The position numbers were made by a program, and so were the translations under genes. The notes beneath the pieces were generated by a model. The model searched no databases and had not been told where the DNA came from. It was given only the letters and a program-made list of their open reading frames with translations. Shown here one piece after another: positions 35,306 to 47,689 of a stretch of DNA of 64,000 nucleotides. The stretch is from Serendipita indica DSM 11827 (taxonomy: Eukaryota; Basidiomycota; Agaricomycetes; Sebacinales; Serendipitaceae). The stretch lies in the NCBI GenBank assembly GCA_910890315.1, contig CAJVGD010000010.1, forward strand, positions 310,001 to 374,000, in the 5' to 3' direction. Each line of letters opens with the position of its first letter. Within the stretch, counting starts at the first letter, position 1.

Positions 35306-35777
35306 AATATGATCCTGGCTTGCTAGGCACACCAGTTCAGGTGCACTTTGCTCCATTTTAGGAACGTGTAGACGAACGGTTGGCCTGAAGATGCAGTTGT
35401 GGACGAATCCTCGCACAAATTTTAGCTGGAAAGATAGATAGTTTCGCTATTCATCTAGTTGAGATCAAATGATTCTGAAAGATCCACTATTGATACCTGG
35501 ATCTTATACTCACATGCCTTGATTAGTTGGCCGAGGGAGCTGGGTAAGTGTGATGGAGAAGTGCAACTAAGGCGGAAAGCACTTTCAATGGCAAGACAGT
35601 TGGACGCTGCTCAAAAGGTATACAGTACGTTGGGTGCTCGCGGTCCCAATGCTCAGGATATCAGATTCAATCGTGCACGGAGAATTGGGAACAGTTCTGC
35701 GCATGCTCGCATAACAAGTAGAATGACAGTTGAAATACATTAATTAAGATAAAAAGGAAAAGAATCGGAATACACGC

Positions 35778-38700
35778 CTACGAGGCCCGAGATTGCTTGG
35801 AAATAATATGCTTGAGAAACATCTTGGATTTCAAAGTAGTAGGATGATCTTCGCCCAATACCTCAACGCATAGATTCACGACCTCTTGCAGAAGGTTTCT
35901 GGCTTCACGAAGCCAACCAGACTCATGAAACATTGCGGAAGGACTGGACGAGGTAGCCAGATGACCACGCTTGAACAGTGTAGAAGCGAGGTTGATCATT
36001 GCCGAAATGGTGTCTGGGTGGCGTGGACCAAGTATCTCGAGCTGGAAATTGAGTACCTCACGCTGCGTTTTCTCTGCCTCGTCCAACCGACCACGGACTG
36101 ACAGTATAGAAGCTATGTTGCTCATTGTTGCAATGGTAGCTGGGTGGCGTGGTCCAAGTATCTCAAGCCGCAGGTTGAGTACCTCACGCTGCATCTTCTC
36201 AGCCTCTTCCAACCGACCTTGGTGAGACAGTGTGCTTGCAAGGTTGTTCATTGCCGAAATGGTGCCCGGGTGGCGTCGTCCAAGTATCTCGAGCCGCAGA
36301 TCGAGTACCTCACGCTGCATCTTCTCAGCCTCGTCCAGCCGACCACGGTGAGACAGTGTATTTGCAAGGTTGTGCATTGCCGAAATGGTGCCTGGGTGGC
36401 GTGGTCCAAGTATCTCGAGCCGCAGATCGAGTACCTCACGCTGCATCTTCTCAGCCTCGTCCAGCCGACCACGATCATACAGTGTATTTGCGAGGTTATT
36501 CACTGCCATAATGGTGTCCGGGTGGCGTGGTCCAAGTATCTCGAGCCACAAGTCGAGTACCTCACGCTCCATCTTTTCGGCCTCGTCCAACCGACCACGG
36601 TCAGACAGTGTAGAAGCGAGGTTGCCCATTGCCATAATGGTGTCTGGGTGGCGTGGCCCAAGTATCTCGAGCCGCAAATCGAGCACCTCACACTCCATCT
36701 TTTCGGCCTCGTCCAACCGACCACGCTCAGACAGTGTGTTTGCGAGATTGTGCATTGCTACAATGGTGTCCGGGTGGCGTGGTCCAAGTATCTCGAGCCG
36801 CAAGTCGAGTACCTCACGCTTCATCTTCTCGGCCTCGTCCAACCGACCACGGTCAGACAGTGTAGAAGCGAGGTTGCCCATTGCCATAATGGTGTCCGGG
36901 TGGCGTGGTCCAAGTATCTCGAGCCGCAAGTCGAGTACCTCACGCTCTATCTTTTCGGCCTTGTCCAACCGACCACGGCCAGATAGTGTATTTGCGAGGC
37001 TGTGCATTGCCGAGATGGTGTCCAGGTGGCGTGGTCCAAGTATCTTGAGCCGCAAGTCGAGTACCTCACGCAGCATCTTCTCAGCCTCGTCCAACCGACC
37101 ACGGTCAGACACTATGTTTGCAAGGTTGCCCACTGCCGAAATGGTGTCCGGGTGGCGTGGTCCAAGTATCTCGAGCAGCAAGTCGAGTACCTCACGCTCC
37201 ATCTTTTCGGCCTTGTCGAACTGGCCATCCTTCCACAGCAAATCGGCAAGTTCCCCCATCACAAATAGTGAGCCTTCGTCCCGTTTGCCTTCCGCCAATC
37301 ACATCGTGGAAGTGCGGCTTCCAACAGCTCTCGGCAAGCCTTCCAGTTCCCCAAAGAGTAATAAAGTTCGTGGAACGCCAATCCGCGTGCCACGCTCTCT
37401 GACTGCACCGACCGAGGGATGCTGTCGACGTGAGGGAGCAGCTGCCAGAACCACTCATTGCTATCCTCAACAGGCCGGATGGCACCCAGTAACAGTTGTG
37501 CTGTCGTGTGCATATAGCGTCGATTCTCTTCTTCACCAAGACGATCCTTGATATACATCTGAAGTAGAGGGTGAACCATGTAGAATGAGCCGTCGCTCGA
37601 AACGTCGATAAATGACGCTTGCGACGCCGAGTCCACAATCTCCTGGAATGTAATCTCATTCCAATTGGGGCCTAAGAACCGCAGGTTCGAGATGAAAGTC
37701 TTGTCACTCTCTGGCGGGGGGAGACTGTCCCTGACTGTGTATGTGGTAAAGCCGGAGCTGATTGACCGCTTGAACAGGTCCTTTGGAATCAATGAGTGGT
37801 GAAGAAATGCGCAAAGCTTCAGGAAGTCTTGCGTATTTGCCGGTAGCTCGTTAAAGGATAGGTCGAATGCGGTATATGTGGAGAAAGCGTACTCCGTGCC
37901 AATGTCGGGCTGCTTGCGTAGGAGTCGATCTCGATACTGACGAAATGTTTCGAGGTACGTATGGAGGCTGCGCGTCTTGCGAATAAACGCTCCGGCTTGC
38001 GTAATGGCAAGCGCCAGCATCCCTAGCTCACGAGCAATCTCGAGAGATTCGACGTCCGAGGTAGGGGTGATGTTGGCGGTTGTATGCAGAAGATTCACCG
38101 CCTCGCTCTCCTCGAGACCACCGACATGAACCGCACCGTCAGGAGCGTAGTTGACGCACCCGACGTTCCTTGTGGTAATCAGAGTTGCCCCATGAATAGA
38201 ACGGGGGAGATATGGAAGGAGGTCGAGTTCTGGCGAGTCGGCGTTGTCGACGTATAGCAACCAGCCTTTCTCCTTTCCATCAAGATATGCCACCGCATCC
38301 TTCCACGTCATCTTGCTATATTCCGGACCCAACGAACGAATTGACCGTGCTAAGTCCGCTTCCAACTGCGATTGGCTGGAGGCATCGACCATGATCACTC
38401 GAGTAAACCTGACCAGGGATTAGGGGCTGTCCAAATAGTCACCATATGACGTACTCCTCTTCGTGTCCCTGAATCCAGTTCGTTGCGAGCTGAGTCTTGC
38501 CCGCCCCTCCAAGTCCATATAGTATACATCGTGGTTGATGCTTTCCGCGACTCTCTGGAAGCAGCTTCTTTGTAATGAGGGACTCGATTCGTTTTCTTTC
38601 GATGTAAGTTCTTGACAGGAGTGGACGGGGTTTTGGCGTCATGGACTCTTCGGATTCTCCCTTTGCTGTATCTGCCTCTCCATCAGCGAATTAGAGATGG

Positions 38701-39900
38701 GATATTGGATACTGACTGCGAAGTTCGTCTTCTTTATTCCATTTCTTTTGCACTGTCAAAGGCGCATTATTGATGTACTCTTTGAGATAGTAATGGACCG
38801 TGATGTAGTTGTCATTCTCTTTGGATGAGAATCGGACCAAATTGCGATGATTTGCATGAAGTACGATTGTCGCCGCATCGCGGTCCCCGGCGATAGTAGC
38901 CGAGTAATATGGAACATTCTGTAATTTTGTAAGATATAATACTCGAGTACCAACCAACTCACAAGTTCTCCTCGATTCCCGACATCGGCCATCGCATAAC
39001 CTTCGCAGAAGAAGATGATACTAATCTTCTCGCTGGCCGCGACCCAGAATCGCTGTATGTTCTCGAGTTCTGTCGAATGAGATCGCAGATCTTTGAGAAT
39101 AGCGTCTGTTGTCGCCATGTACACGGACAGTATAAAATTGATTCCCTCGAAGGAAAGTCGTTCCCTCGACGCCAAAGTGTGGAGTCCCGAAGAACAGGAT
39201 CCCATGTGTCGAAACGAGAATATCCCGAAGGTGACCCTTGGATTCCAACCTTTGATTGTGGCAGATAACCAGTGTCTACCAGAGCGGGATGTCAGTTGCC
39301 GGCTCTTGGAGTCGAGTGCTACGAACCCATTTGAGGATAATACCTCCTATGTCGTGTGCGACAAAGATAATGGGGCGCTAGTCGTTGTTGAGAGAACGAT
39401 CAGCCGTTCAAGAGAGGCGTACTTACACGAGGAGCGTCTTTCCGGACCCGTGAGAGTGCATTGGCGAACCCTTCTGCATGCCGACTCATCGTTTGAGTTG
39501 ATACACATTCGCGACTGCGGATGTCGGCATCGTATCCATAGCTGAGGACTCGGGCGTTGGACAAGTCTGAAGGCAAGAGGTCACGTAACCAAAACACTCC
39601 ATCATCTGTCGTCCAGGTCTTCTCTCTGTGACCTTGCAAGCCATGGATAGCGATAATACTGCAGTGGGCAGAGGCGCGCTCAGCGGCGAGCACCTGCAGA
39701 AAGTGAGTGGCTTACTCGACAATAGGATTAATTCCGGAGGAGATTTCTAGGAATCCAAATTCTTCTAGCTTTGATTGGGGCTTCGAAGTCGACCCGGCGC
39801 TAGTGTTCGAAACGAGAAGCGGCATGTACTGGTCGATCCCCACCCTGAACAGAATGATAGAGCATGCTATAGAGAGTAGAGCAATCGAGTAGAATGCCAT
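35778..39900 (-). pseudogene. NLR4: mosaic paralogue with two one-base frame breaks
   Basis: The ATG at 39900 opens MAFYSIALLSIACSIILF, as in NLR3, and the hydrolase-like exons (AHDIGGI) match NLR3. The NB-ARC to pre-TPR part (about 37,260-38,050) instead matches NLR1/2 (for example GEEENRRYMHTTAQLLLGAI), the first TPRs are NLR1/2-like, and the last four TPRs and the tail (KHIISKQSRAS) are NLR3-like. Two one-base differences break it: an extra base near 39,150 in the GTPHFGVEG exon and a missing base near 37,297 between NB-ARC and TPRs. P-loop GLGGAGKTQLATNW and Walker B LLYVDNAD are intact. If either indel is a sequencing error, much of the protein would still be open. Confidence 0.85.
35965..37235 (-). 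repeat. TPR coding array of NLR4, 10 x 126 bp
   Basis: Ten units in two populations: the upstream units carry the NLR1/2-type SDRGRLDEAEKM form, the last four carry the NLR3-type YDRG/SHRG/SHQG forms. The boundary near 36,500 marks a recombination point. Confidence 0.9.
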
Positions 39901-40343
39901 GACGGAATGAACTGAAATGTGCTGCAGCCAACAACTGCAACAGTAGAGAATGGCACAGAGGCACAACCTGCAAGTGCCAACACAAAAGGCCAATTATCGA
40001 CGTCAGGTAAGTTTGTTGTCCTTGTATATTCCTGTGCGAGTCGAATTCACTTTCGGCGGCGTGATGGGCCGGGCCAAGTTTGAGCTGCTAGTCTGCCGAG
40101 AGTCGAGAAGATCTGGGCTTCTCCGATAGAGACGTGGTCGACTCTGCCTCGCCAGTCGCGAGTATTAGACCACCCAAATACCAGCTCAGCGTCTTCAAGT
40201 CAGTCGTGTCTATCTCTGCGAACACCCCAGATGATCCAGTTCACAGATATTCAGAAGGACAATGACCACTGCATATATCAATAAATATCGGTGTACCGGC
40301 CAGTGGCAGTGATCCATTCCACTTTAGCCCCATCCATCGCACC

Positions 40344-41325
40344 ATGGAACATCAACGTCTACAAGAAACGTAGCAGAGCAAAGAGTTCAACCTTACTATC
40401 TCACGCTACCCAAAAACTGTCGCTTCAGTGGGTTTTCCGGCGCATTCTTGTCATATCGCCGTGGTTGCCTATCTCAGGGAGTTTGAACGGCTTGCGTGGC
40501 AAGATTCAAGAATATCGGTGCTCCAGTAAACCATTACGCCAGACGAATACCCCAATCCCTTCGACGGAGCACGGGATTAAGGCATACATAGGGATACTGT
40601 TCATCATACGAGGCAACCGTGGTTGAGAGATGGATGCACCTTTTCAAATAAGTACTCAACGGGGCATCGAAGAGCATACTCTTGCCAACGCGCGGGATGG
40701 GCACCCACTCGATGTTTAATTCGTGTCCGACGCGGAAAGCCCCTCTGTCGACTTCTGAACCCAATAGATGGGGCGCACCAGCGGACGAATGAATCACAAA
40801 ATATACATCTAGCATGTCAACACTGCTCTCACCTTTAAATGCGGGGCGCAGACGAGAAGACGAATGAGAATGGGTAACGGAGAGATGAATTCAAGGTGAG
40901 CTTCCAGTTCAGTCCTCTCACAGCAATACCGACTTCGATCCAGAAATGCACATTCACGCTTGGAGGCACTCTCCCACGTTCATAACTTTACCGTTGACAA
41001 CCAAGTCCAATACCACGCCCTACTTGCATTTGAGCTATCCCGACCTCAACACACCGAACATAGTTACTATGCATTTAGAGAAGATCAATTGAGGATGCTC
41101 ATCAACTCGGCTGAATGAACGTTCGGCATGCACCTACTTTATTCTCTGATCAACTCCTTATCTTGTTCTCAGCATCAAAGATGACCAACGACTCCGCGAT
41201 TCACATAATTGGGCTCATAACATCGACAAATCACTCGCCACTAGACATATACATGAGAAGATCTGTCCGCTTGCAGGATTCGATTGTAAAGAGGATCAAT
41301 GCAACTGATTTTTGGCCGTAACCAG
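40344..41325 (+). pseudogene. PIG-S relic 5 (internal deletion, 3' truncated)
   Basis: The 5' part is near-identical to relic 4 (from before the start codon to about 40,735). It then lacks about 200 nt that relic 4 has, joining CGACGCG to GAAAGCCCCTCTGTCGACTT, and goes on through decayed versions of the LLNPTAG, HNFTIES and DSAIHIIGLI regions. It fades out after about 41,320 with no second membrane span. Non-functional. Confidence 0.85.
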
Positions 41326-41566
41326 AGTGATTCGCACTCACTGCGGTTGAATTCAGGTCCTTACACACCTACGCGCATTGTTTGGCTGAAACAAATGCAT
41401 TGAGGGTGTCGAACGAAAACAGTGGCGAGAGACATGTTGCAAATCCTGCGATAGATAATTCCTGTTCGTTCAAAGAGCGAATTTCGTAGTGCTGTATTAA
41501 TTGATTCTACAATACTTGACGATTAGAATCGAAAGCAGTCTACATGACAAACAAGGACCAAATCAT

Positions 41567-44500
41567 TCATGAAAATAGCACAGGCAAGTATCTGGTCAAA
41601 GGTCTCCTACGAGAGCCATGATGAGATTTCTCCGCCATAACGAGCTCGAGAAGCGATTCCAACTCCGAGGTATTGGGAGTTTCTTCACCAGGGACCTCGC
41701 GCCGTAGCTTCATGGCCTCTCGTAGGAGATTTGCGGATTCCTCGAGCTGACCAGACTTCTGAAGTATAAAAAGAGAATGGGATAAGGCACGGAGAGCCTT
41801 GCGTCGTCCAAGGATTCTGGGTAACAATGATTTTACCCCTTGCTCTATCTTTTCGGCCCCGTCCCTCTGACTACGCCTATACAATGTAAGAGCGAGGTCC
41901 CTCATGACCATTATCGTGTCTTTATGCTGTTGTCCAAGTATCTCGAGCCGCAGTGCGAGTACATCTCGCTCCAGCTTTTCAGCCTCGTCCAGCTGACCAC
42001 GGTTATACAGTGTGATGGCAAGATTGCGCATCGCCGAGATAGTATCTAGATTTCTTCTTCCAAGGATCTCGAGCCGCAAAGCAAGCACCTCTCGCTCCAA
42101 GGTTTCGGCCTCATGTAAATCGCCACGGTTGGACAGTGTAATGGCAAGATTCCCCATCGTCGAAATCGTATCGATATTTTTTCTTCCAAGGATCTCGAGC
42201 CGCAAAGCAAGTGCTTCTCGCTCCATCTTTTCGGCCTCGTCCAGCTGACCGCGATCGCGGACTGTGACCGCAAGGTTATGCAACGCCGAGATAGTGTCAA
42301 GATGCCGTCGTCCAAGTATCTCCGTCTGCAACGCGAGTACCTCTCGCTCCATCTTTTCAGCCTCGTCCCACTGACCACACTTCCATAAAGTTGTAGCAAG
42401 GTTGTTTACTGCCACGATAGTATCTGGATGGCGTTTTCCAAGGATTTCGAGCCGCAAAGCAAGCACCTCCCGTATCAGCTTTTCAGCCTCATCCAACTGA
42501 CCACCCTTGTGTAATGTAGCGGCAAGGCTATTCATCGCTGATATGGTATCTGGATGCCGTTTTCCAAGTATCTCGACCCGTTGGGTAAGTACTTCTCGCT
42601 CCATCTTTTCAGCCTCTTCGAGCTGGCCACGCCTGTATAATGTAGCAGCGACATTCCTGGTTGCCGAGATGGTGTCTGGGTGCCGTTGACCAAGGATCTC
42701 GAGCCGCAATGTGAGTACCTTTCGCGCCATCGTTTCGGCTTTGTCCAACTGACCACTCCTTGATAATGTATCTGCAAGGTTGCTCATTGCTGAGATGGTA
42801 TCTAGATGCCATTCTCCGTGGATCTCGAGCCGTAATGCAAGCACATCACGTTGCATCTTTTCCGCTCTGGACAACTGACCGTCACGTTGCAGCGCATCGG
42901 CTAGTCGGCTGATAACAAATAGTGAATCTTCATTCCTCTGGCCTTCGTTTTGACCAAGCTGGGTAAGTGCAGGCTCCAACAGCTCTTGACACGCCTTCCA
43001 GTTCCCCACAGAGTTATAAAGTTCGTGGAACGCCAATGCGTGCGCCACGCTCTCCAATTGTACCGATCGAGGAATTCTGTCGACATGAGGAAGCAGTTGC
43101 CAAGACCACGCATTGCTATCTTTAATGGGCCGGATAGCACCTAGGAGGAGTTGTGCGGTCATGCGTGCATAACATCGACCCTCTTCTCCTCCAAGACGAT
43201 CCTTGAGATACATCTGAAACAGTGGATGAAACGTGTAGAATAGGCCGTCGGATGAAATACTGATAAACGACCCATGCGATGCTGGGTCGACAATCCTCTG
43301 GAATGCAACCTCATTCCACGTGGACCCAGGAATTTTTATGAGCCTCGAAATGATAGTCTGGTCACTCTCGGGAGGGGGAAGGCTATTCCGGACCGAGTAT
43401 GCGCTAAATTCGGATTGTATTGACCGCCTAAATAGGTCTATTGGAATCAGCGAGTAGTGGAGGGATGCACACAGTTTGAGGAGCTCCTGTGTATTTTCTG
43501 GGAGGTTTTTGAAGAACAGATCGAAGGCGGCGTATGTCGAGAACGCGTATTCCGCGTCAATTTCTGGCTTGCTACGTAGAAGTTGATCTCGATGCTCATG
43601 GAATGTGTCCAGATACGTATCGAGGCGCCGAGTGTTGCCAATATATGCTCCGGCTTGGGTAATTGCCAGCGCAAGCATACCCAGCTCCCGAACAATCTTG
43701 AGAGATTCAACATCGGACGCAGGTGCGACGTTGGCAATTGTGTGGAGAAGGTTCACGGCCTCGTTGTCCTCCAGATCGCCGACATGGACTGCACCATCCC
43801 GAGCGTATTTGTTACAGTGAGCGTTTCTTGTGGTAATCAAAATGGTTCCGTGAACACTACCAGGGAGGTATGGACGAAGTTCGAGCTTTTCCGAATCGGC
43901 GTTGTCAAAGAATAGTAGCCAACCTTTCTCCTTGCCGTCGAGATACGCAACTGCGTCATTCCACGTCATCTTAGCGTACTCCGGGCCTAAGGAGCGAATG
44001 GACCGCTCCAAATCCGCCTCTAGATGCTGTTGGCTGGAAGCGTCGACGAAAATCACCCGACTGAAACTAGAGAAAGAAAGTCAGGCACTATTTAGATGAT
44101 GCTCACAATCCGTACTTGTGTTCGTGATCCTGGATCCATTTCGTCGCGAGCTGGGTCTTTCCTGACCCCCCGAGTCCATATAATATGCACCGTGGTTGAC
44201 GTTTCCCCTGACCTGTCTGTAGCAGCTTCTGTGTGATGAGATATTCGATATTCTTTCGTTCAATGTAGGTCCTTGACGGGACTGGACGAGGTTTCGGCAT
44301 CACGCCCGGTTCAGGGGCAGATTTTCCCTTGGCCGCATCTACACGCCGATCAGCTAAATAGAGAATGATGGAGTGGCCACGAACTGCGGCAATCGTCCTC
44401 TCTGACCCATTCCTTGCACACAGCCTCCGGCCCGTGGTCGACGTAGGCTTCGAGATGGTAGCGAACTGTCCTATAGTTGTCGTTCCCTTTGGATGTAAAT

Positions 44501-45504
44501 CGGACTAAATTGCGGTGATTCGCGTGAAGAACAATTGTCGTCGCGTTGCGGTCGCCAGCGATAATGGCCTTGTGATGTGGGACATTCTATCCCTGCGTCA
44601 GCTTTATTCCATAGATAAATATATACCCACCACTTCGCTTAGATTACTGATGCCCGACGTTGCATACTCTTCACAGAAAAATATGCTGCTGATCTTCTCA
44701 CTTGCAGACGCGTACAGACGCTGTATATGCTCGAGTTCACTCGAATAATCCTCTAGATCTTTGAGGATTATGTTTGTCGTCTCCATGTACACCGACGCCA
44801 AGCGATTGAGCACTTCATGGTAGGTGGTGCCTTCAAGGCCGAAGTGAGGAGTCCCGAAGAAAAGAATTCCATGTGTGGATACTAGAATGTTCCGAAGTTG
44901 ACAATCCGAATCCAGATTCTGGTTATGACAGATGACCAAGGCCTACGAGAACTTCAGCAGCCATCTATCGAATTTGATGGTACAAACCGATTTGAGAACT
45001 ATACCTCCTACGTCGTGTGCAACGAAAATAATAGGACGCTAAACCTCGTTCAGATAGTCCTCAGCCATTAGGGGCCAACTTACCCGAGGAGCGTCTTTTC
45101 GTTCCCTCGAGAGTGCATAGGCGAACCCATCAGCATGTCGACCCAAAGTCTGAGTCGATACGCACTCTCGACTGCGGGTGTCGGCATCATATCCATAGCT
45201 GAGGATTCGGACATTGGGCAAGTCGGAGGGCAAAAGGTGTCGTAGCCAACAAACTCCGTCGTCCGTCATCCACGACTTCTCCCTGTGACCTTGCAGGCCG
45301 TGTATAGCGACAATACTGCAAAGGGGAGCAGGGACGCTCAGCGTGGGGCAAGCCGTAGAAGGTGGGAGGACTTACTCGACAATAGACAATAGGATCATTT
45401 CCAGGAACAAGTTCAAGGAACCCAAGATCATCTAACTTTGACCCAGGCTTTGAATCTGACGACTTTCCGCTCTTTGAGACTAGAACAGGTGTAGATCTGT
45501 CCAT
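41567..45504 (-). pseudogene. NLR5: divergent paralogue, broken at the first exon/intron border
   Basis: The most diverged of the set by eye. The ATG at 45504 opens MDRSTPVLVSKSGKSSDSK. A 7-nt tandem duplication (TATTGTC, about 45,387-45,400) at the end of exon 1 puts the next exon out of frame; everything after it is open. The hydrolase-like part has RPIIFVAHDVGGI (Asp again) and ILFFGTPHFGLEG. The P-loop is GLGGSGKTQLATKW, Walker B is LLFFDNAD and the sensor TILITTRN. About eight or nine TPRs of LEILG[KRQ]RHPDTI type follow, then a longer unique tail ending TRYLPVLFS. A downstream start or another splice choice might still give a protein lacking the first 40 residues, so the pseudogene call is tentative. 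Confidence 0.75.
41800..42900 (-). repeat. TPR coding array of NLR5, about 8-9 x 126 bp
   Basis: Units with ILG[KRQ][RQK][HN] cores, clearly diverged from one another. This is the least homogenised array of the six. Confidence 0.88.
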
Positions 45505-45939
45505 ATCGGCCTGCGGAGACGATGTTGCGGAGCGCAGGACGTTCTTCAAGCGTGAATGAGTATTGAGCACTTCGCGAAGAAGGTCCAGGACAAGCAACGC
45601 TCGTGGCTTTATCACTAGCGTTGCACGGCGCTAAGAGGGTGGCGAGAACGGTCCAGACAATGCGAGCCAACGTCTCTGCTGATGCCGTTTACGGCAACTT
45701 CGATCAGTGACTATGTCCATTTGTGTATTCGGTATCTTTGGTTGGATGATCGCTGCAAGTCGAGGTGCTGCCGAGACCTTTTTGATCGGACATTGGAGGC
45801 AAGGTCGGAAATCAACTGCCGTCCCAAGAAACCCTAGACTTTTTTATTCTTCTGTGACTACGATAAAGCACCACTCATGAGAATTTTACTGGGTTGGGCG
45901 AGAGGTGGAGAGCAAGTCGTCGTGAGAATTACCACACCA

Positions 45940-46125
45940 TAAATAGCTTGATTAGGCCTGGCAACATTCAGACCAAAACTGTCCTGTCAAATCTCTGGAG
46001 TGTCGCTCGCCAGTCACCTATATCTAAGCTGTTGACCGCTGATAATTGCATTTTATTGGCCCTTTGATGTCCTCGGCGGCCTCGTCAACGATTGACCATG
46101 ACTCTGACCCCTCGTGTCTATGCTT
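45940..46125. repeat. NLR upstream segment shared with the GST promoter region (copy 1)
   Basis: Runs from AATAGCTTGATTAGG through CGCTCGCCAGTCACCT, CTGTTGACCGCTGAT and TTATTGGCCCTTTGATGTCC, and matches 54,425-54,610 with moderate divergence. It marks the right-hand end of the amplified unit. Confidence 0.8.
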
Positions 46126-46169
46126 CTGCCTGTCTGATGGTCCATGACTAGTATCAAACGACCCCGTGG

Positions 46170-47215
46170 CCTGTCACAAGAATACTGTTGCAGCACCAGA
46201 CTCTGCCTGACCGATGCATCAAGTCTCGGGACTTGCATCCGACTGAGGGGAGTCCGTTCATCACACGAGGCAGCCATGATTGAGAGGTCGATGCGTCATT
46301 CCGAACAAGTCCTCAGCGGGCCGTCGACGAGCGCCATGTTGCCAGCGCAGAGGATTGGAAACCATTCGAGGTTCAAATTGGGGCAGGCGTCCGGGGGCCT
46401 GATTCGTAATTGAATAGATATGACTCAACAACTACACAAATTATCTCTGGATACTCCGTTTTGGTGCCAAGAGTCAACCCTGGATTCGTGAACGGACGAG
46501 ACCTCAAATTTCATAGATGAGGTGGCTCTAATGGTGCTATTTCATTCCTAGTACTCAACTACATTACTGGTCGACCAACTAGAACCGCACGACCTCGGAA
46601 ACCTTTTCTGTCAGCCGCTGAACCCAACAGGTGGGCGCCCAGCGAGCAACCCAGGCGCATTATACGCCTCTCGCATGCGAATCACACTATCTCTACTCAA
46701 TGAGGACGTAGAAAGAACCAACGAAGGGAGGATGGACGGATTCGGGGTAAGCCCTAAGTTCCGCCCTGTCGAAGTAGCAGCTGACTTCGCCATAGAGGAT
46801 ATACACTCGAGGTTCCTTACCAAGCTCACAAATTTACCTTGAGAGCCAAGTCCAATACCGCGCACCACTTGCGTCTGAGCCGCCTCGACATCAACACGCT
46901 AGACATACTTATTATGCACTTGGAAAACATGAACTGACCATGGTAATCAGTTCGGATTAACGGTTGCTCTGTATGCGCATTCCTCCGCCGCGGACGAATC
47001 ATTCACCTTGTTGGAGATAACCAATCTCCCAGTGATTCACCTAATCGCATTTATAGCATCGGTGAGCACTCTCAAATGCACATTTTTGACGAGAAGAACC
47101 ATTAGATGCACCGGGGTTCATCAACTCCCTGGGGTCGACTTCCCATTCTCCGCCATTGATCCCGGAGTATTGCGCCTATCTATCTTGTTGGACGACGCAG
47201 ATGTGCTGGATTGAG
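46170..47215 (+). pseudogene. PIG-S relic 6 (both ends lost)
   Basis: Starts with a trace of the end of exon 1 (a match to the ILVQQQTISE coding region), runs through the equivalent of exon 2 (GCCAGCGCAGAGGATTGG), LLNPTAG, the FTIES region and LPVIHLIAFIAS, and loses the match soon after the GFIIPQWGG region. Many small deletions. The first and second membrane spans are both absent. Oldest-looking relic. Confidence 0.82.
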
Positions 47216-47386
47216 GCCAAAGAAAAAGAAGTCGAGGAAACCCTTGAAAGTCAGGGTACCTGCGACGGCTGTCGTAGTTTGCATGGTCCTGCTTGCACCG
47301 TTTTCGTTGTGGAAAAGGCAATCAAGGTTTTCTTCGTTCTCAAGACGTCAATTTCTCTGGTCTGTAAAAAAGGCGCGGTGTAGATA
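47211..47386 (+). other. Unassigned open fragment between PIG-S relic 6 and NLR6
   Basis: One frame reads RPKKKKSRKPLKVRVPAT followed by a hydrophobic stretch (AVVVCMVLLAPFSLW) and a basic, Ser-rich tail up to a stop at about 47,383. It has the look of a cytosolic-basic/membrane-anchor N-terminus but has no ATG in frame, and nothing like it occurs in the other units. Function unknown; may be chance. Confidence 0.25.
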
Positions 47387-47689
47387 AGTCAATAACGATC
47401 TAATGACCTACAAGCCACGCAGCAAATGCATAATAGCTTGGATGATCCATTCGAAAAATAAGAAGAGATGTGACAATGAACCGGTACGAGATTAAGAAAT
47501 TACTGGGACATAACGTGCTCCCATGCCAACCACCTCAGGTATCACCTTTGGGCCTCTCACGTGAGACCTCGAGATTCTTCAAGTTGACTTGAGAATGTTA
47601 TTTCAGGATCAAACGAGGAGCTGAAAGGCTTGGCTCATTCAGAGAGTCTGGGCATAAGGGGAGTACGTACCTGTCGCTGCAACTTTGCA

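Noticed and set aside
45428-45670. A secretion-signal-like start (ARIVWTVLATLLAP) for NLR5, with a similar stretch upstream of NLR6
   Set aside because: There is no ATG in frame before it (the first codon is TTG), and it is in a different frame from the MDRSTPVLV exon.
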